From Tilletia caries (lineage: Eukaryota > Basidiomycota > Exobasidiomycetes > Tilletiales > Tilletiaceae), in the NCBI GenBank assembly GCA_032718865.1, contig JALUTQ010000045.1, positions 372,001 through 436,000 on the forward strand: a DNA stretch of 64,000 nt, given 5' to 3'. The notes below the pieces were generated by a model. The model was not told the DNA's origin, did no database searches, and saw only the letters and a program-made list of their open reading frames with translations. Both the position numbers and the translations under genes were made by a program. The first letter of the stretch is position 1; the number at the start of each line of letters is the position of its first letter. Below are positions 42,538 to 54,440 of the stretch, one piece after another.

Positions 42538-43798
42538 CTAATACCTCCGTCCGCCGGGTGCCGGCATGGCCGCTCCAGGCAGAGGACGCTGTCCACCCCC
42601 ACCACCAGGCGGACCACCATTCATCGGCATCCCGCGACCCTGGGGCATAGGTTGACCCCTCTGCTGCTGTTGCTGTTGCTGCTGCATAGGCGGACCAGGC
42701 CGCTGCGAGACGTTACCCATCCCACTTCGAATGGCAGGCGGGACCGGCATCCCATTTGGCCGCTGTTGCTGCTGTGGTTGTTGCTGTTGATATTGGTGAG
42801 GCGGTATCGACGCCCCCGGTCGTGCCGCCCCGGGCAACAGCCCTGGTCTTGACCCACCCTGCTGTTGCTGTGGTGGTTGAGGACTGACCGGGATCCGAGC
42901 CCCCGGCCGTGCATTCCCATTGACAGCATACGGAGCGACCTTGGAAGGGCCCGCAGTGGGCGATGACGCCTGAGCACCGGCGTTGTGCTTCTCGGCCGCC
43001 TTGAGAATCTCGTCGTCCAGCACGTTCAGCGCCGCACAGAGCACGATCCACTCCACCATATCCTCGTTCCCTTCGCCCAGCGTTTGCCATACCGCCTTCT
43101 CCTCTGCGCTCTTGCCGGTGATGGTCACTCGGGTACCCCCTCCGCCACCACCGCTGCCGCCACTGCTTCCGCCCGATGCCGAGTTGGCACCGGCCGCAGC
43201 GTTCTTCTGGATCTTGCCAAACTCGACTCGCTTGGGCGGGATGAGATGGCCGGCGTAGGTGAAGTAGAACATCGACCAAAACGCAGCCTTCGGATTCGGT
43301 TTGCTGATCTGGAACAGGGGCTGCTCCGTGCCAGGCTGGTCCGGGTTCGGCAAGGTGAGCTTGTACACGGGCGCATGGATGCCCGTGTTGGTGATGGACC
43401 ACTTCAGGTTGCGGGACGCCTCGCAGCGCACGGAGCGGTCCCGGGTTGGGTCGCCCTGTGCCGGGTCAGAGGACTGGCCGGGGCTGCGGGGCCCGCGGGA
43501 GCCGGGCGGGGGTACCATCTTGGCGACGCAGAGGTCTCCCTGCGGGGACGGGGTGAGGAGATAGGTCTCCTTGTTGTAGTTGGTGTGGATGTAGGAGTAC
43601 AGGGTGTGATGGGGCTGGCCGTGCGGGGTCACGATCAGCGTCGGCAGGTGGTTGGGTATTGGGGCATGGTTCGGCGACGTGTAGATCGAATACACAGCTG
43701 GGGGGGAGTGGGGAGAGAGAGGATGTCAGCCTGGGAGTTGGGACGCTCTCGCTGCTTCGCACTCTGCACGCAGATAAGGACGGAGACTCACCTGACAT
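42538..43798 (-). CDS. Conserved-looking protein with Gln/Pro/Gly-rich tail, 388 aa
   Basis: Two exons in phase: 43798-43792 (seven bases: ATG TCA G) and 43697-42538. The N-terminal half is ordered and rich in aromatics: YSIYTSPNHAPIPNHLPTLI, HTLYSYIHTNYNKETYLL, LKWSITNTGIHAPVYKLTLP, AAFWSMFYFTYAGHLIPPKR. A Gly linker and a helical part (VEWIVLCAALNVLDDEILKA) come next. The last 130 residues are low-complexity Gln/Pro/Gly, often with RP, GRGMP and GGPPGGGG. I do not recognise a family. The ordered beta-rich start plus disordered tail suggests a nuclear or cytosolic scaffold, but this is weak inference. The start exon is very short, supported by a GTGAGT donor and a CCCAG acceptor. Confidence 0.8.
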
Positions 43799-43855
43799 GG
43801 TTGCAGACTTTCTCTTTCTGTTCTCGCTGTTTCCCGCGCGGCGTGTCTGGCAGTC

Positions 43856-43942
43856 TCGATGTCGATGTCGATGTCGATGTCGATGTTGGGCACGGCGAGC
43901 GCGAGATACTGAGGCGAGGCGAGGCGAGGCGAGGCGAGGCGA
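43856..43942. repeat. GATGTC hexanucleotide and GGCGA pentanucleotide repeats
   Basis: (GATGTC)n at about 43856-43886 and (GAGGC)n at about 43911-43942, in the leader or promoter of the gene starting at 43798. A CGCCT repeat of the same pentamer family lies upstream of the ABC transporter. Confidence 0.8.
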
Positions 43943-44559
43943 CGGCAGGGAAAACAGGAGATCGACAGTCGACAGTCGACCGAGGGCCACAGGGTTTTGT
44001 AATCACGTTTGTAATCTGGCTCACTTCCCATTAAGATCACATCGCCCAACACACATTACAACTCGTCCCCAAGCCCCAAGTCTGGCACGCGTTTCTAGAC
44101 CCCCCCCTGCTTCCCAAGACCACCTTGATGCTTGATCCCCTTCACCCAGAGCAGCAGAGCTCCACCAAGGCACCAGAAACGGCGCACGCTGCTCATGTGA
44201 TGATTGCCCACTGACTTACTCGCCCACCCTCATCTGTTATCGATGGCCCAAGGTCTCGCACGGCCGTGTGGCTCGACGTGGCTCGACGATTTGCCGCTGT
44301 GACTGGAGGCTCGTGTTGATGAAGGAACCGCTGTTGCATTTTGAAGACCTGTTGACATCTTTGCATTCCTCATCTTCATCTCTCTCCCCAACCATTCTTC
44401 TTGTTCCAAATCATATAGGTTCACGGACTAGGAGCGTGCTCGGTCGGGATTCATCTGACGAGGGCGATGACGGGCGGAAACTCCTTCAGTGGGTCAGCTG
44501 ACCTCTTCCCGAACAGACATACCCAGAATTTGAGTCCTCACGTCGACGAGACTCTGGCC
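43943..44559. other. Spacer, no supported gene
   Basis: Nothing beyond short frames. It forms the distal upstream region of the minus-strand gene at 42538-43798. Confidence 0.4.
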
Positions 44560-45331
44560 GGGGATCGGAACATGTGCGATGGATGGGGAGTGGTATGGAA
44601 CCATCCCCCGCTCCCCTTTCCAGGGTTCATTCGGTGCCGTTCTATCTCGACTTCAAACTATCCCCGACGTGCGGCAGACAAGCGGAAGTCGCCCACCCAT
44701 GACTCGTTGACCTGTGAGCGTCCGAAAGCACCGTGAGAGCTCCCATCATGCTGATACCTTGCTCTAAACAGGATGATGAGCTACGCACATCCAGCGTCGA
44801 CACGCCGCTTGATCTACAAGGCCTCCTGCAAACGCGCCTCCCATCTCGGCCCTCAAGACCATCTGGCAGTCTCTTCATCAGTCATCGGGACCGGGACGTC
44901 GCAGTCTCGAGGCGAATCCGTTCAAGCCTTTCACCTCCAAGACCAACCTCCGCCTGCTTTCGAGTTGAACCAAGATGTCACAACTCCCCTACGCTAAGAC
45001 TAGGGATGCGCTCCCTTCAGAGCTCGTCGAGGCTCGCCGCTCTCCACTCAGGGTTCGGTTGGCCTGGTCTGTGGGAACGAACGGGACTTTCGTTATTCAA
45101 TCACGCAGTCGAACATAAGAACGACTTGCATTAGGGAAGAACTTCCTCCGGCGGCACTTCGAGTACTCTATGACACGACTTCACGAATGTTACCCTTCCC
45201 ATGAGCTTCCCCTTTCCTTTCTACGTCGAGAGAGATGGCCGTCAGCCCGTCAAGGAGATGAGAGAAGCCTGTTCCCCTGAGATGTTGCGACTTGCGATGC
45301 GGACGTTTGTCGAGAAAGGTTGATGCGTTGA
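44560..45331 (+). pseudogene. Decayed gene, product unknown
   Basis: Protein-like pieces follow each other on the plus strand in changing frames: RWMGSGMEPSPAPLSRVHSV with PFYLDFKLSPTCGRQAEVAH (about 44575-44705), ALPSELVEARRSPLRVRLAW with SVGTNGTFVIQSRSRT (about 45000-45116), IREELPPAALRVLYDTTSRM (from about 45130), and FPFPFYVERDGRQPVKEMRE with MLRLAMRTFVEKG ending at about 45325. One-base shifts near 45116 and 45200 separate the last three. No introns fit. This looks like a gene inactivated by small indels. Function unknown. Confidence 0.4.
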
Positions 45332-45796
45332 TGAGGATGACCGCTGGGTCCGATGATGTCACCGTGCATGTGTCTCATTTTCTTCCCTTGCAAACCACCA
45401 CTTCCCACACCTTCACAATCAACAACATCCGCTCCATCGAATGTCGAACAAGGCTGCGAGCTGCGAGCTCTGAGCTCTTTTATCGTCATCACTCACTCGC
45501 TGCGAAGATCGGTTATTCATGCTGGTTCTTGCAACTCAGCGCAGGCGGGTTCTCAATTTGTCGATGGTTAGGCCGGGCGTCGCGCGTTATGGCTAAATAT
45601 CAGACTGTCATCGCGTTCCGGCTCATCCTCTCGTCTGTGCGCTTCTGTTCACAGGGGTCATTATGAGAGCTTCCTGTTGACTTCTTCCTTTCCCGCCCTC
45701 TCTTCCCTCCAGCCTCCAGGACTCCCCTTTCCGTGTCCCTGACCTTTTCTCTCTAAACAGGCAACAGGCAACTTTCTCAGAGAGGGCTTTGCGCTC
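45332..45796. promoter_or_regulatory. 5' region of the WC-1 photoreceptor gene
   Basis: No gene is supported. The last 130 bases are pyrimidine-rich, typical of a fungal core promoter and leader. I see no clear light-responsive element. Confidence 0.4.
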
Positions 45797-48430
45797 ATGG
45801 CGGAACCCAGCTTCGACTTCAACGCGTTCCTCAACTCGGCATCAACGGCCCCGTCGCCTGACACTGCTCAACAACAGCATCCTACAGGAGCAGTCCACAA
45901 CAGGCGTGGCTCCAATACCGCAGACTATGGCGGCCATCAGCTGCATGAGGAGGATCGGGGTCTCCTGCCCGCTTGGGCTACAGCTACCGAACGCACCAAT
46001 GCCACTCCTGCCCGGCACTCCTCAATCTTAGATCCGTCGGTACCCACCCAGCGACGTCAGGAAGTCATCCAACAGCCACAGCCAGAGCCACAACAGCAAG
46101 CGGACCAAGTGAACCGAGCGCACGCTCACGCGACACAGCAATATCGTGCCCGCATCGCTGAACATCACAACCGGACCATGCATCCGAGCGCAGAAGCCGG
46201 CTCCTCACAGCACAAGAGCAGCGGGCGGGAAAACGCTGCATCTCAAGCGGCCGTTGGACAATCACTCTCCTCCTCTTCGGTGAACGACGGCAAGGCAGGC
46301 GCTCCTCCAGCCCAGTCCGGCAGAAGAAGTCGAGAATCGACACTCCTGAACTCGAAACAATTCCCACCTGCTGCTGCCCCGTACGGCACCGCCGGCCCTT
46401 TCACCGCCGCTGCCGTCACTCCAAGCACCTCCCGTCTCAGTCTGCAGGAACGCCGTCGATTCAGCCAGATCGCGTCCGAAGCGACCCGCTCCGATTCAAG
46501 ATCAAATCCGCCGAACAGTAACAGCAGCAGCAGCGGCAATACTCACAGTCAGAACCAGTCGGAGTCCCCACTCGGACCCGGTGATTCGGCGCCAGGGGTG
46601 AATACTGCTGTCACGCCCAAACGGAACATTAAACGCGCGCGGGAGGCCGGTCGGGCTGCTGCTAACGCTGCGGCGGACCAAGATGTGCAGTCGAACAGTT
46701 ACAATGGGGATATCTCCAAGTCGGTCTCTCCCGGCGACGGTAGTGAGCCAGCGATGACATCGCTCAGTCCCCTTTCAAACTCGGCCCGATCTGTGCTCAG
46801 ATCAAACGAAGGCGAGAACGCGCTGCCCTCCGACTTTGACGTCTCCGAAGCGCTGGCAAAGGTAGCCACGCGCAAGAATCCGAGTATTCAGCTAGGTCCC
46901 ATCGGCCCCTCCTGCGCATTCACCATCGCCGACGCGCTCCACCCGAACCAGCCATTAATCTACGTCTCGGAAACCTTCACCCGGCTGACGGGCTACGAGC
47001 CCGCCGACGTGCTCGGCAAGAACTGTCTCTTCCTGCAGGCGCCCGATGGGGACGTGAACAACAACTCCAACCCAGCAGGGGCCAAACGACGCAGTAGTGA
47101 CGGTCGAGCGGTGGCGCATATGAAGAAACACCTCGGGCAGATGCGGGAGTGTCAGGCGAGTCTGATCAACTATAAGAAGAACGGGAAGGCATTTATCAAT
47201 CTGGTCACGATGGTGCCCATCCCCTGGGGCCCGGACGGGGACGGGAAGGCCGACTCGGACATCGTTCGGTACTTTGTCGGGTTCCAGGTCGACCTGGCCG
47301 AGCAACCCGGTGCGGTGTTGAGCAAGGATGCGAACGGGTACGTGGTGGACTATACCACCTCCGGCGGTCCCGATCGACAAGGAGGAAGTACTGGGCCCTC
47401 CGCGCCTCCTCCTCCCACGTTGACCGCGTCCGAGCTGTTCCAGGAGGCCCGGGAGGAGAAGACTCGTCAGGTGAACGGGGCGCACGAGCTCGCTGATCGC
47501 GTGAATACAGGCGAAGCAGGCGTCCGATCCTGGGCTCGCTTCCTACTCGACAACGCCCACGACCTGATCTACGTCCTCAGTCTGAAAGGCGTCTTCCTCT
47601 ACGTGTCCCCCTCCGTCGAGCGTATCCTCGGTTTCAAGCCGGAAGCCCTGATCGGACACTCCATCGCGGAGTTCTGCCATCCGTCAGACGTCGTGCCCGT
47701 CTTTCGGGAGTTGAAGGATTCGACGAGTAATGCGAGTATCGCGAGCGCTGCGCGGAGCTCGGTTGATGCCAGGGGCGGCTATCAGGCGATGACGAGGGGT
47801 GGGGCGGGACAGTCCGGGCCGCAGGTGAACTTGCTCCTGAGGATGAGACATCGACATTTGGGGCATCAGTGGATCGAGAGCGTGGGAAAGTTACACCTCA
47901 ATCAGGGGAAAGGGCGGAAGGTGGTCATTTCTTCCGGCCGGCCGCGGGCGGTGTACAACCTCGGCTGGGACCAGCTCCGTCAAACGGCCGTCGAGAACCC
48001 GATGGGAGCTCCCGCCCCGGGCCCCGCGTTCTGGGTCAAAGTCTCCCTCGACGGCCTTGTGCTCAGTTCCAAAAGTCGAACAGCGGCAGTCCTAGGCTGT
48101 ACGCCTGCCATGCTACAAGGCCAGCATCTGATGGAGATGTGTAATGGGGAGGCGGTGCGCGCGATCGGGGAGGCGCTTCGCTCGCGTCGCGTGTCGAGGG
48201 TCGCTCATATGTTGCGGGACACGGTCGGACGGGGGGAGTTGGTCGCGGTGGTGTCGACGTTTTGTCCTTCGCTTGAGCAGGCGGTTGCGTTGGGCGTCGG
48301 GGTGGGGAGTGGAATGAAGAGGCAGGCTACCGACCTATCGTCCTCGTCGCTGGCATCGGCGTCGGATGGACTACCGATGAGTGTCGATATGACATCGATG
48401 CCCAGCAGCAACAACAGCAGCAGTGTTCAC

Positions 48431-48467
<37 letters not shown>

Positions 48468-48799
48468 CATGCAGCATCATTTCCCACATCATCCTGGGGG
48501 TTCGTGCTCAAGTGGGATGGGCGGCTTCTTTGCTGGTCGGCGGGAACGGTCGCCTGGTTATGGATGATCTTTCTCTATACATACATTCGCATTCATTTGT
48601 TCTTCATTCAGCTTGCAACCTTCCTTTTGGTCGCCACTTGTGTATGATATACCCTCCTGCTTTTTCAAAGATATATATACCCCCTGGTCTGAAGGACTTT
48701 GCTGTGAACGCTCGTGAATGGACAAGCGTGTGGCCTGTGGGAGTGGGATTTCAACAGGCTTCGTACCGTATCGTACAAAAAGATCCCAAGAGCGTATAA
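45797..48799 (+). CDS. WC1: White-collar-1-type LOV/PAS blue-light receptor
   Basis: A single frame from ATG 45797. A disordered N-terminal 350 residues precede a LOV domain at about 365-500 (CAFTIADALHPNQPLIYVSE, TFTRLTGYEPADVLGKN, photoactive Cys410 in NCLFLQ, KKNGKAFINLVTMVPIPWGP). Two further PAS domains lie at about 578-690 (FLLDNAHDLIYVLSLKGVFL, YVSPSVERILGFKPEALIGH) and about 744-830. WC-1 senses blue light through flavin and, with WC-2, activates light-induced genes. No GATA zinc finger is present, as usual in basidiomycetes. The annotated tail is doubtful. At the CAG repeat (about 48370-48472) this frame reads poly-Ser, then leader-like text, whereas the CAG frame reads poly-Gln, YMQHHFPHHPGGSCSSG and GRRERSPGYG with a stop near 48562. 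Confidence 0.88.
48409..48472 (+). repeat. CAG microsatellite at the 3' end of WC-1
   Basis: Two runs of CAG/CAA triplets, the second with about ten consecutive CAG. Their frame decides whether the WC-1 tail is Ser-rich or Gln-rich. Confidence 0.85.
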
Positions 48800-48830
48800 T
48801 GAATCCCGATGACTTGATCCTCGATATGTA

Positions 48831-48856
48831 GAGAGAGAGAGAGAGAGAGAGAGAGC
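48831..48856 (+). repeat. (GA)13 dinucleotide repeat
   Basis: A perfect GA run in the short space between the WC-1 and USP 3' ends. Confidence 0.95.
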
Positions 48857-48913
48857 AGAAGTTGAAGAAGAAGGAAAAAGCCAGAAATCAAGGGGATCCG
48901 TGCTTCCCCCAAT

Positions 48914-50469
48914 TCACGACTTCTCCCTTTGAGCGCGTTCGTCGATGGCCGGCAGCGACGATGATTTCGCGGTAGGAGTGGTAGCCGAGGTCGGGGACGA
49001 GACCATTGCACCAGCAGCGGCAACGACAGGCGAGAGACACTCGGCGCCCGCGGGATGTTGTTCCCGTTCCAAGACGCGCAGACTTGGTTTGCGCTTGGCG
49101 ATCTCGGACGCTGCGGAGGAGGTGGAGGAAGACGTCTTGTTACTGGACGACGGCGTTTCTTCTGCTGGATGGTTTGAGGATGATAAGGAAGAGGAGGAGG
49201 AAGATGTGGAGGAGGAGGCTGTTTGTGAGGAGTTGCTGTCGGGACCGAAGGATGCTTTGAGAGGACTTGCGGTCGCTACACCTGCGCCAACGCCAGCGCT
49301 AGCGCCACCGCCACCACTGGGATGCTGTTTCGTTGGACTGGGTGCGGACGAGGTCGAAGCCGAGGAACCCGAACGCGAATGCGAATGTATATGCCCATGC
49401 AACGCATTCGCCATCAGATCATGGTACGACCTCCTCTTCGGATCCGCCTGTCTCTTCTTCAAGTGCTTCTCCACCTTATTCTCCGGCCTGACCACGATCA
49501 CAGGCACGGGCGAGCGGGAGAGAATCTCGCGGGAGACACTGCCGACGACGACGCTGTTAGAGAAGCCGGCGCCCATCATCATTTTTTGCATCAGGGTTGC
49601 GTTCTTGCCCCGGGTGCCGATGGTGATGGAGTCCGGGCGGTACATGTGGATCAGACGGACCACGGTGGAGGTGATGCTGGTTGTGAGGGTGCGGCGGTGT
49701 GGATCGGCTGATACGAATTCGACCACGATGGAGATCTGAGAGGAAAGTGGGGTTAGGGATTGAACCCATTTGCAAAGGAAGGAAGAGTGCTCACCCTGCG
49801 ATCGCCCATGTCATCATTGAGATCCTCGATGCTCCTGACCAGCTCCTTAGCCTCCTCGCGATACTCAATAAGCTTCTTCTCGTACTGAGCCTCATCGCGC
49901 TCATCGTCCGAGTCAGAGGAGTCCGAGGCAGCATGGGCAGCATCGAGAACCCGTAGAGCGACAACCTCATCGCCATCTTCGACAAGATGGTCAAGGAGCC
50001 ACTCGAGGGCATGTGTGGAGTAGGAGTTGCCATCGACGGCACACATGAAGGTGCGGGTGTGTCGTGTGCGACGGTAGCCCTGTGAGCGTACCTGGAGGGT
50101 GAAGGAGAAGTCGTGTGAGGAGGTGGAGGCTGCGTCGGGCATGGTGTCGAATGCGACGCGGCGGAGATAGCCATCTTTGGCTCCGGCTGCGCCTGGAGCT
50201 GGGGCGAGGTTGCTGACGGCGGAGAAGGTGGAGGATGTGGTGGAGAGGGCGGGGGAGGGGAGTGCTGGTGTTGGCGCGGGGGATGCTGAGGCTGAGGAGC
50301 GTGCGGAGGTGGTGGAGTCGATCGAGGACTGTAGCTCGCCGTACGCTGATGAGCCTACGAGGCCGGCATGCTGCGGTGCTCCTGGTGCGCCTGCTGCTGC
50401 TGGTGTTGATTCGAGAGGCGGGCTGTTCGGGTGCTGTGGTCTGCGCAGTGCGGACTTGAGTTGCGACAT
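48914..50469 (-). CDS. Universal stress protein (UspA) family, 498 aa
   Basis: Two exons in phase: 50469-49795 and 49735-48914. The N-terminus is Ser/Pro/Ala-rich. The UspA fold starts at RTFMCAVDGNSYSTHALEWL and LVEDGDEVVALRVLD, continues after an acidic insert (DSSDSDDERDEAQYEKKLIE), and closes with ISIVVEFVSADP, DSITIGTRGKNA and VVVGSVSREILSRSPVPVIV. The GTRG...GSVS spacing fits the ATP-binding G-2x-G-9x-G(S/T) pattern. A Ser-rich tail of about 180 residues follows. Fungal proteins of this type are linked to stress or signalling, but no specific role can be read. The start is the first ATG (MSQLKSALRR) after upstream in-frame text that looks like leader. Confidence 0.9.
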
Positions 50470-50717
50470 GTTCGATTGTCTGCTTGTTGGTGTCGCTGTC
50501 GATGTCGAGTTTGAGGGCGTCCTCCTCATCAACGAAATACAGCCAGTCAGTGGATGAGTCGGACGGATGCGGGTGAGCGAGGTGATTCGCAAAAGTTGCT
50601 ACGGCCGAGAGCTTGGACGCGTCGCGCTCGACGCGAGCCAGCGAGAGCAACACTTTTGGGGGATGAACCGCGGCGACCATCAACACCGTGCGCATACATC
50701 CGCCCTGCCCCCCAAGG
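50470..50717. promoter_or_regulatory. Shared 5' region of USP and GCP genes
   Basis: Divergent start codons are 248 bp apart. GTCGATGTCGA and CGCTGTCGATGTC lie near 50500. No other element is recognised. Confidence 0.45.
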
Positions 50718-53700
50718 ATGCCGTCCTCCGCGCCGGGAAGCAGCGCTCAAGGCCGCGCCTCTTCGCCCGGTGTGGCTCAAGCAGCCTCCGCGCTCATCCA
50801 CAGCGTCCTCCCCCATACAGCTCCACCGAGCTCCGCAACGGGCGCGCCAGCATCGGCATCCTCGCGACGGGAAGCGCAACGGGCTGAGAGCAAGGCAGAG
50901 GAGGTGGTGTATGACATCCTCGGCAGTCAGATGGCCACACGGCAGGCATCTGATGTGGGCTTTGCGGAAGAGCGCCTTCGAAGAGCCAGTGAGTTGCGCA
51001 TTCATCTTGGAAGGCATGCAAAGACTGGACGTATTGAACCCCCCCCCTCCCCTTCTCCCCTTTTTTTCTCTCTTTTCTTCTGGCACATACAGTCCACCGA
51101 CAGACGCGCCTAGGAGGAGGCTCTGAGCCCAGTGCCGACGCTCTCCGTGTCAGCAACCTCATCTCGCGGCTTCAGTCCTTGGAGATCCCCTCCCGACAGC
51201 TCAGCAAGTATCTGACGATGCTCGAACAACTCGCATTTGCTCCCACGGACGAGCTCGGTCCCCTGCCCAGGCCTGCCATTTCTGCTCCAAACACCTTCGC
51301 TGACCTGCCACAACCTAAGAGCCGACCGCTTCCAAGCTCATCAAACCCGCCCAGAAATGCGTCTCTTCATGCGGCGAATACGGCTGGTGGTGCTGCCTCA
51401 GGGCTTGAGACAGCAGGGAAGCCTAAAGCGCTTTTGATAAGGGAGTGGAAGCAGATGCAGGGTGTGTATTTGCGACGGAACAGCCTTTGTCCAATGCATG
51501 TTGATCTCTGTTTCCGTCTCTTTCAGGCCAACCTCAGATCCCAGAGCCTGCGCTGCTTCGCGACCTCATCTTCCTGCTTCAAGGGATCAGCGGGAAGTAT
51601 CTGCAGTTCGAGGAGGTATCTATTCAGCAAGTGCAAGAGGAGCAACATCGCGCACAAGTTGCTGCCAGTCTAGCGGCTGCATCGGCGCGCGGAGCTGCAT
51701 CAGGACCTGCTGCAGACCAGGCGCCCAAAGCGATATGGGAACTCGGCGATGACATAGAGGGCAACAACGTACTGAGAATTCGGTTTACGGAGAGTGATGG
51801 AGTAAGTTCAATGCTGTCCGTTCGCTGGTCGTATCCAACGGCGTTTCACTCACGATTAATCTGGATTGACCTCAGATGCACATCGCTCAACCGACCCGAC
51901 ATCTCATCCATCGCATCGCAGAGCTGGGGAAATTGTACCGCAGGATATCAGCATACGCACTCCGCACTCTCGCCGCAACGGACCAGTCTCACCTCAGTGC
52001 TGCAGGCGCCTGGGGCTTGTCCGTCAAATCAGCTCAGAACGATCAGCCGGTCGGTCTCATCAAGCAAAGTCTCTGCCACTTCATCCAGGAAGAACTCACC
52101 GAGTACTATCGCCTGATTGCCGTCCTGGAGGCGCAGCTTCAAGTTAGGCCCGGCCCTGTGCATGACGCCGGAGGATGGGCCGGTTCGGAGGACGGGAGCG
52201 GCTTGACGCTCAAGCGTATCTCGGCCTGGACAGACGATTTCCTGCTACGGATGAGAATGATGAGTGCAGTGATAGAGAGTTGTAAAGGTGAGCGCCTAGA
52301 TCGAAATCATCAGAACAAACATTATGGCCGAGTTAACTCCCTCTTAACAATCGCAGAATCTCATGGTGGCGCTCTCGTCTCGGTCATCCACACGTACACA
52401 TTCAATGGGGACCCGTTCATAAGACAATTTACCGCGCGGTTGCTCGAAGAGGTATGTTCTTACCGCTGTCGAGTGTAAGCAGCGCTAGATGCTCAGCAAC
52501 TTAATTCTGCAGGTCTCCAAGCCGTTTCTGCATACCCTATCCCGATGGATTCACGAAGGCGAGCTACACGACCCTTTCCAGGAGTTCTTCATCCAACTCA
52601 ACCCAGACGCAAACGGACATGGAGGGTTTGATGTCAATGGCAGAGAGGCGCAGCCAGACGTCGATGCTGCGCTGCTGTGGCAGAACAAGTTCAGCTTCCG
52701 ACAAGAGATGCTGCCCAGTTTCTTGGGAGAAAGCTTTGGCCAGAAGGTGCGTTGTCCTGCCAGCGCTTGATATCGAGATATCGCAACTGACACGGCAGAT
52801 GCTCTATCCGCCGACTCTTGTCCAATCAGATCTTTTCGACTGGCAAAAGTTTGAACTTCATTCGCCACAGTTGTGGTGGAGGCGATTGGATCGCTACCCG
52901 AAATCAGCTGGGAGGGAGTGAGCCACGCAGTGAGTATCCTTCCCTCAAACCGCTGTCGAATGAAATGCTGAGTTTGATGGGTTCCGACAGATCTAAGATA
53001 TACGGACATCGCTGGGCTGGAGGCGACCATTAACTCGGCGTACAGCATCGTCAGCCAGCGACTCTTGGCAATCTTCCTGGAGAAGTTCAATCTGATGGGA
53101 CATCTCACTGCGCTCAAGGACTATCTCATGCTTACGAAGGGCGACTTTGTCGATCTGTTGATGGAGTCAATTGGGTACGTTCATGGCTTGAATGCCGTAA
53201 AGTCCATTCACTGCACCTGCTGACGCGCTCGACTCTTTGGGTGTGGTTCAGGCCGAGTCTGAATCGACAGGCAAGCTCGCTGTTCAGGCACAACTTGACT
53301 GCGTCCCTTGAAACTGCGGTTCGAGGGTCCAATGCGCAACACGACAACCCAGACGTCCTCCGCCGCCTCGATGCGCGCATCCTAGAATTTTCTGCGGGCG
53401 ACACGGGCTGGGACACATTCACGCTGGACTACAAGGTCGATTCACCGGTGAATACGGTGCTCGATGTGCGAGCGATGAGCGGCTACCAGGCTATCTTCAA
53501 CCATCTGTGGAAGATCAAACGGGTCGAGCTGGCTCTTGGTTCTAGCTGGAGTCGAATCTGTGCGGCCAAAGCGGGCCATGATCGAGCTTTCGGGAGACGC
53601 AAGGAAGGATCTGCACTAGGTGGGTGATGTCAATGCGTTGGGGTAACTGAAAGCACAGCTGATCTCTGAGCTCGATTGTCCACTCTCTCCCACAGAGGCT

Positions 53701-54440
53701 CAGCGCGGCGTCATGCGGGCTATGCATCGCCTGAGCGAGATGACACACTTCATCCGACAACTGCAAGCTTTCAATCAGTTGGAGGTCATCGAGTATTCCT
53801 GGCACGACCTCCAAAGCTTCTTCTCGAAACAACATGGAGACCTGGACGAGTTGATCGAGGCTCATCGCGCCTTTTTGGACGCTTTGGTCGGCAAGATGAT
53901 GCTGAAGGGAGGGAGAAAGAGTTCGGCGGTGAGCAAACGCCTTCTGGGGACAGCATTCCCAATTATCTCAATGCCATCATCGCTGACTGGATCCTTCTGA
54001 CTACCTTTGCAGGGCGCTCTGGTCGACGAGGTTCGCGCCAATCTGGACACCATGCTCGCTTTTTGCAGCGCTATTGACGATCTCGCGCATCACATCAATG
54101 GCGAAGCAGCCAAGGCTCAAGTCCCCGATGCAGTCAGTTACACCTTCACATACCGCATGTTCTGTAGCGGAGACTGACGAATCTTTCCCCTATCTTCCTG
54201 GACACCAAACAGCGCGCTGCACCTGCGGCTCGCGGACCAGAGCGCGTCACGTTCTCTGCCATTGTCACGAGGGTGAACCAACACTCGAGCACGTTTCAAG
54301 AACGGACGCAGGCGATCATTGTTGCCCTGGAGAAGCATGCCAACTTGGTGGTCCGTGATCTGGGCAGCCGGCTGAACTTCAACTCGTTCTATGAGCGCAA
54401 GGAGAAGGACCGGACGGTAGCCAGCAAGGAGAAGGATTGA
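50718..54440 (+). CDS. Gamma-tubulin complex protein (GCP3/Spc98-like), 962 aa
   Basis: Twelve exons in phase: 50718-50988, 51093-51461, 51527-51801, 51876-52287, 52357-52451, 52513-52746, 52830-52929, 52991-53174, 53252-53619, 53696-53928, 54013-54132 and 54213-54440. The GRIP1 part is marked by IPEPALLRDLIFLLQGISGK, YLQFEE, LGKLYRRISAYALRTL and VSKPFLHTLSRWIHEGELHD. The IFSTGKSLNFIRHSCG motif is strong. GRIP2 shows FLEKFNLMGHLTALKDYLML, TKGDFVDLLMESIG, YQAIFNHLWKIKRVELAL and MTHFIRQLQAFNQLEVIEYS. The protein nucleates microtubules at spindle pole bodies with gamma-tubulin. GCP3 is favoured over GCP2 on helix wording, not certain. Several introns are 55-100 bp; the acceptor before exon 7 (52829) was chosen over an earlier AG because only it keeps frame. 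Confidence 0.92.

Noticed and set aside
43906..43942. GGCGA repeats considered as telomere-like or promoter element
   Set aside because: Not the TTAGGG-type repeat, short, and also present at 37666-37690. Best treated as a microsatellite.
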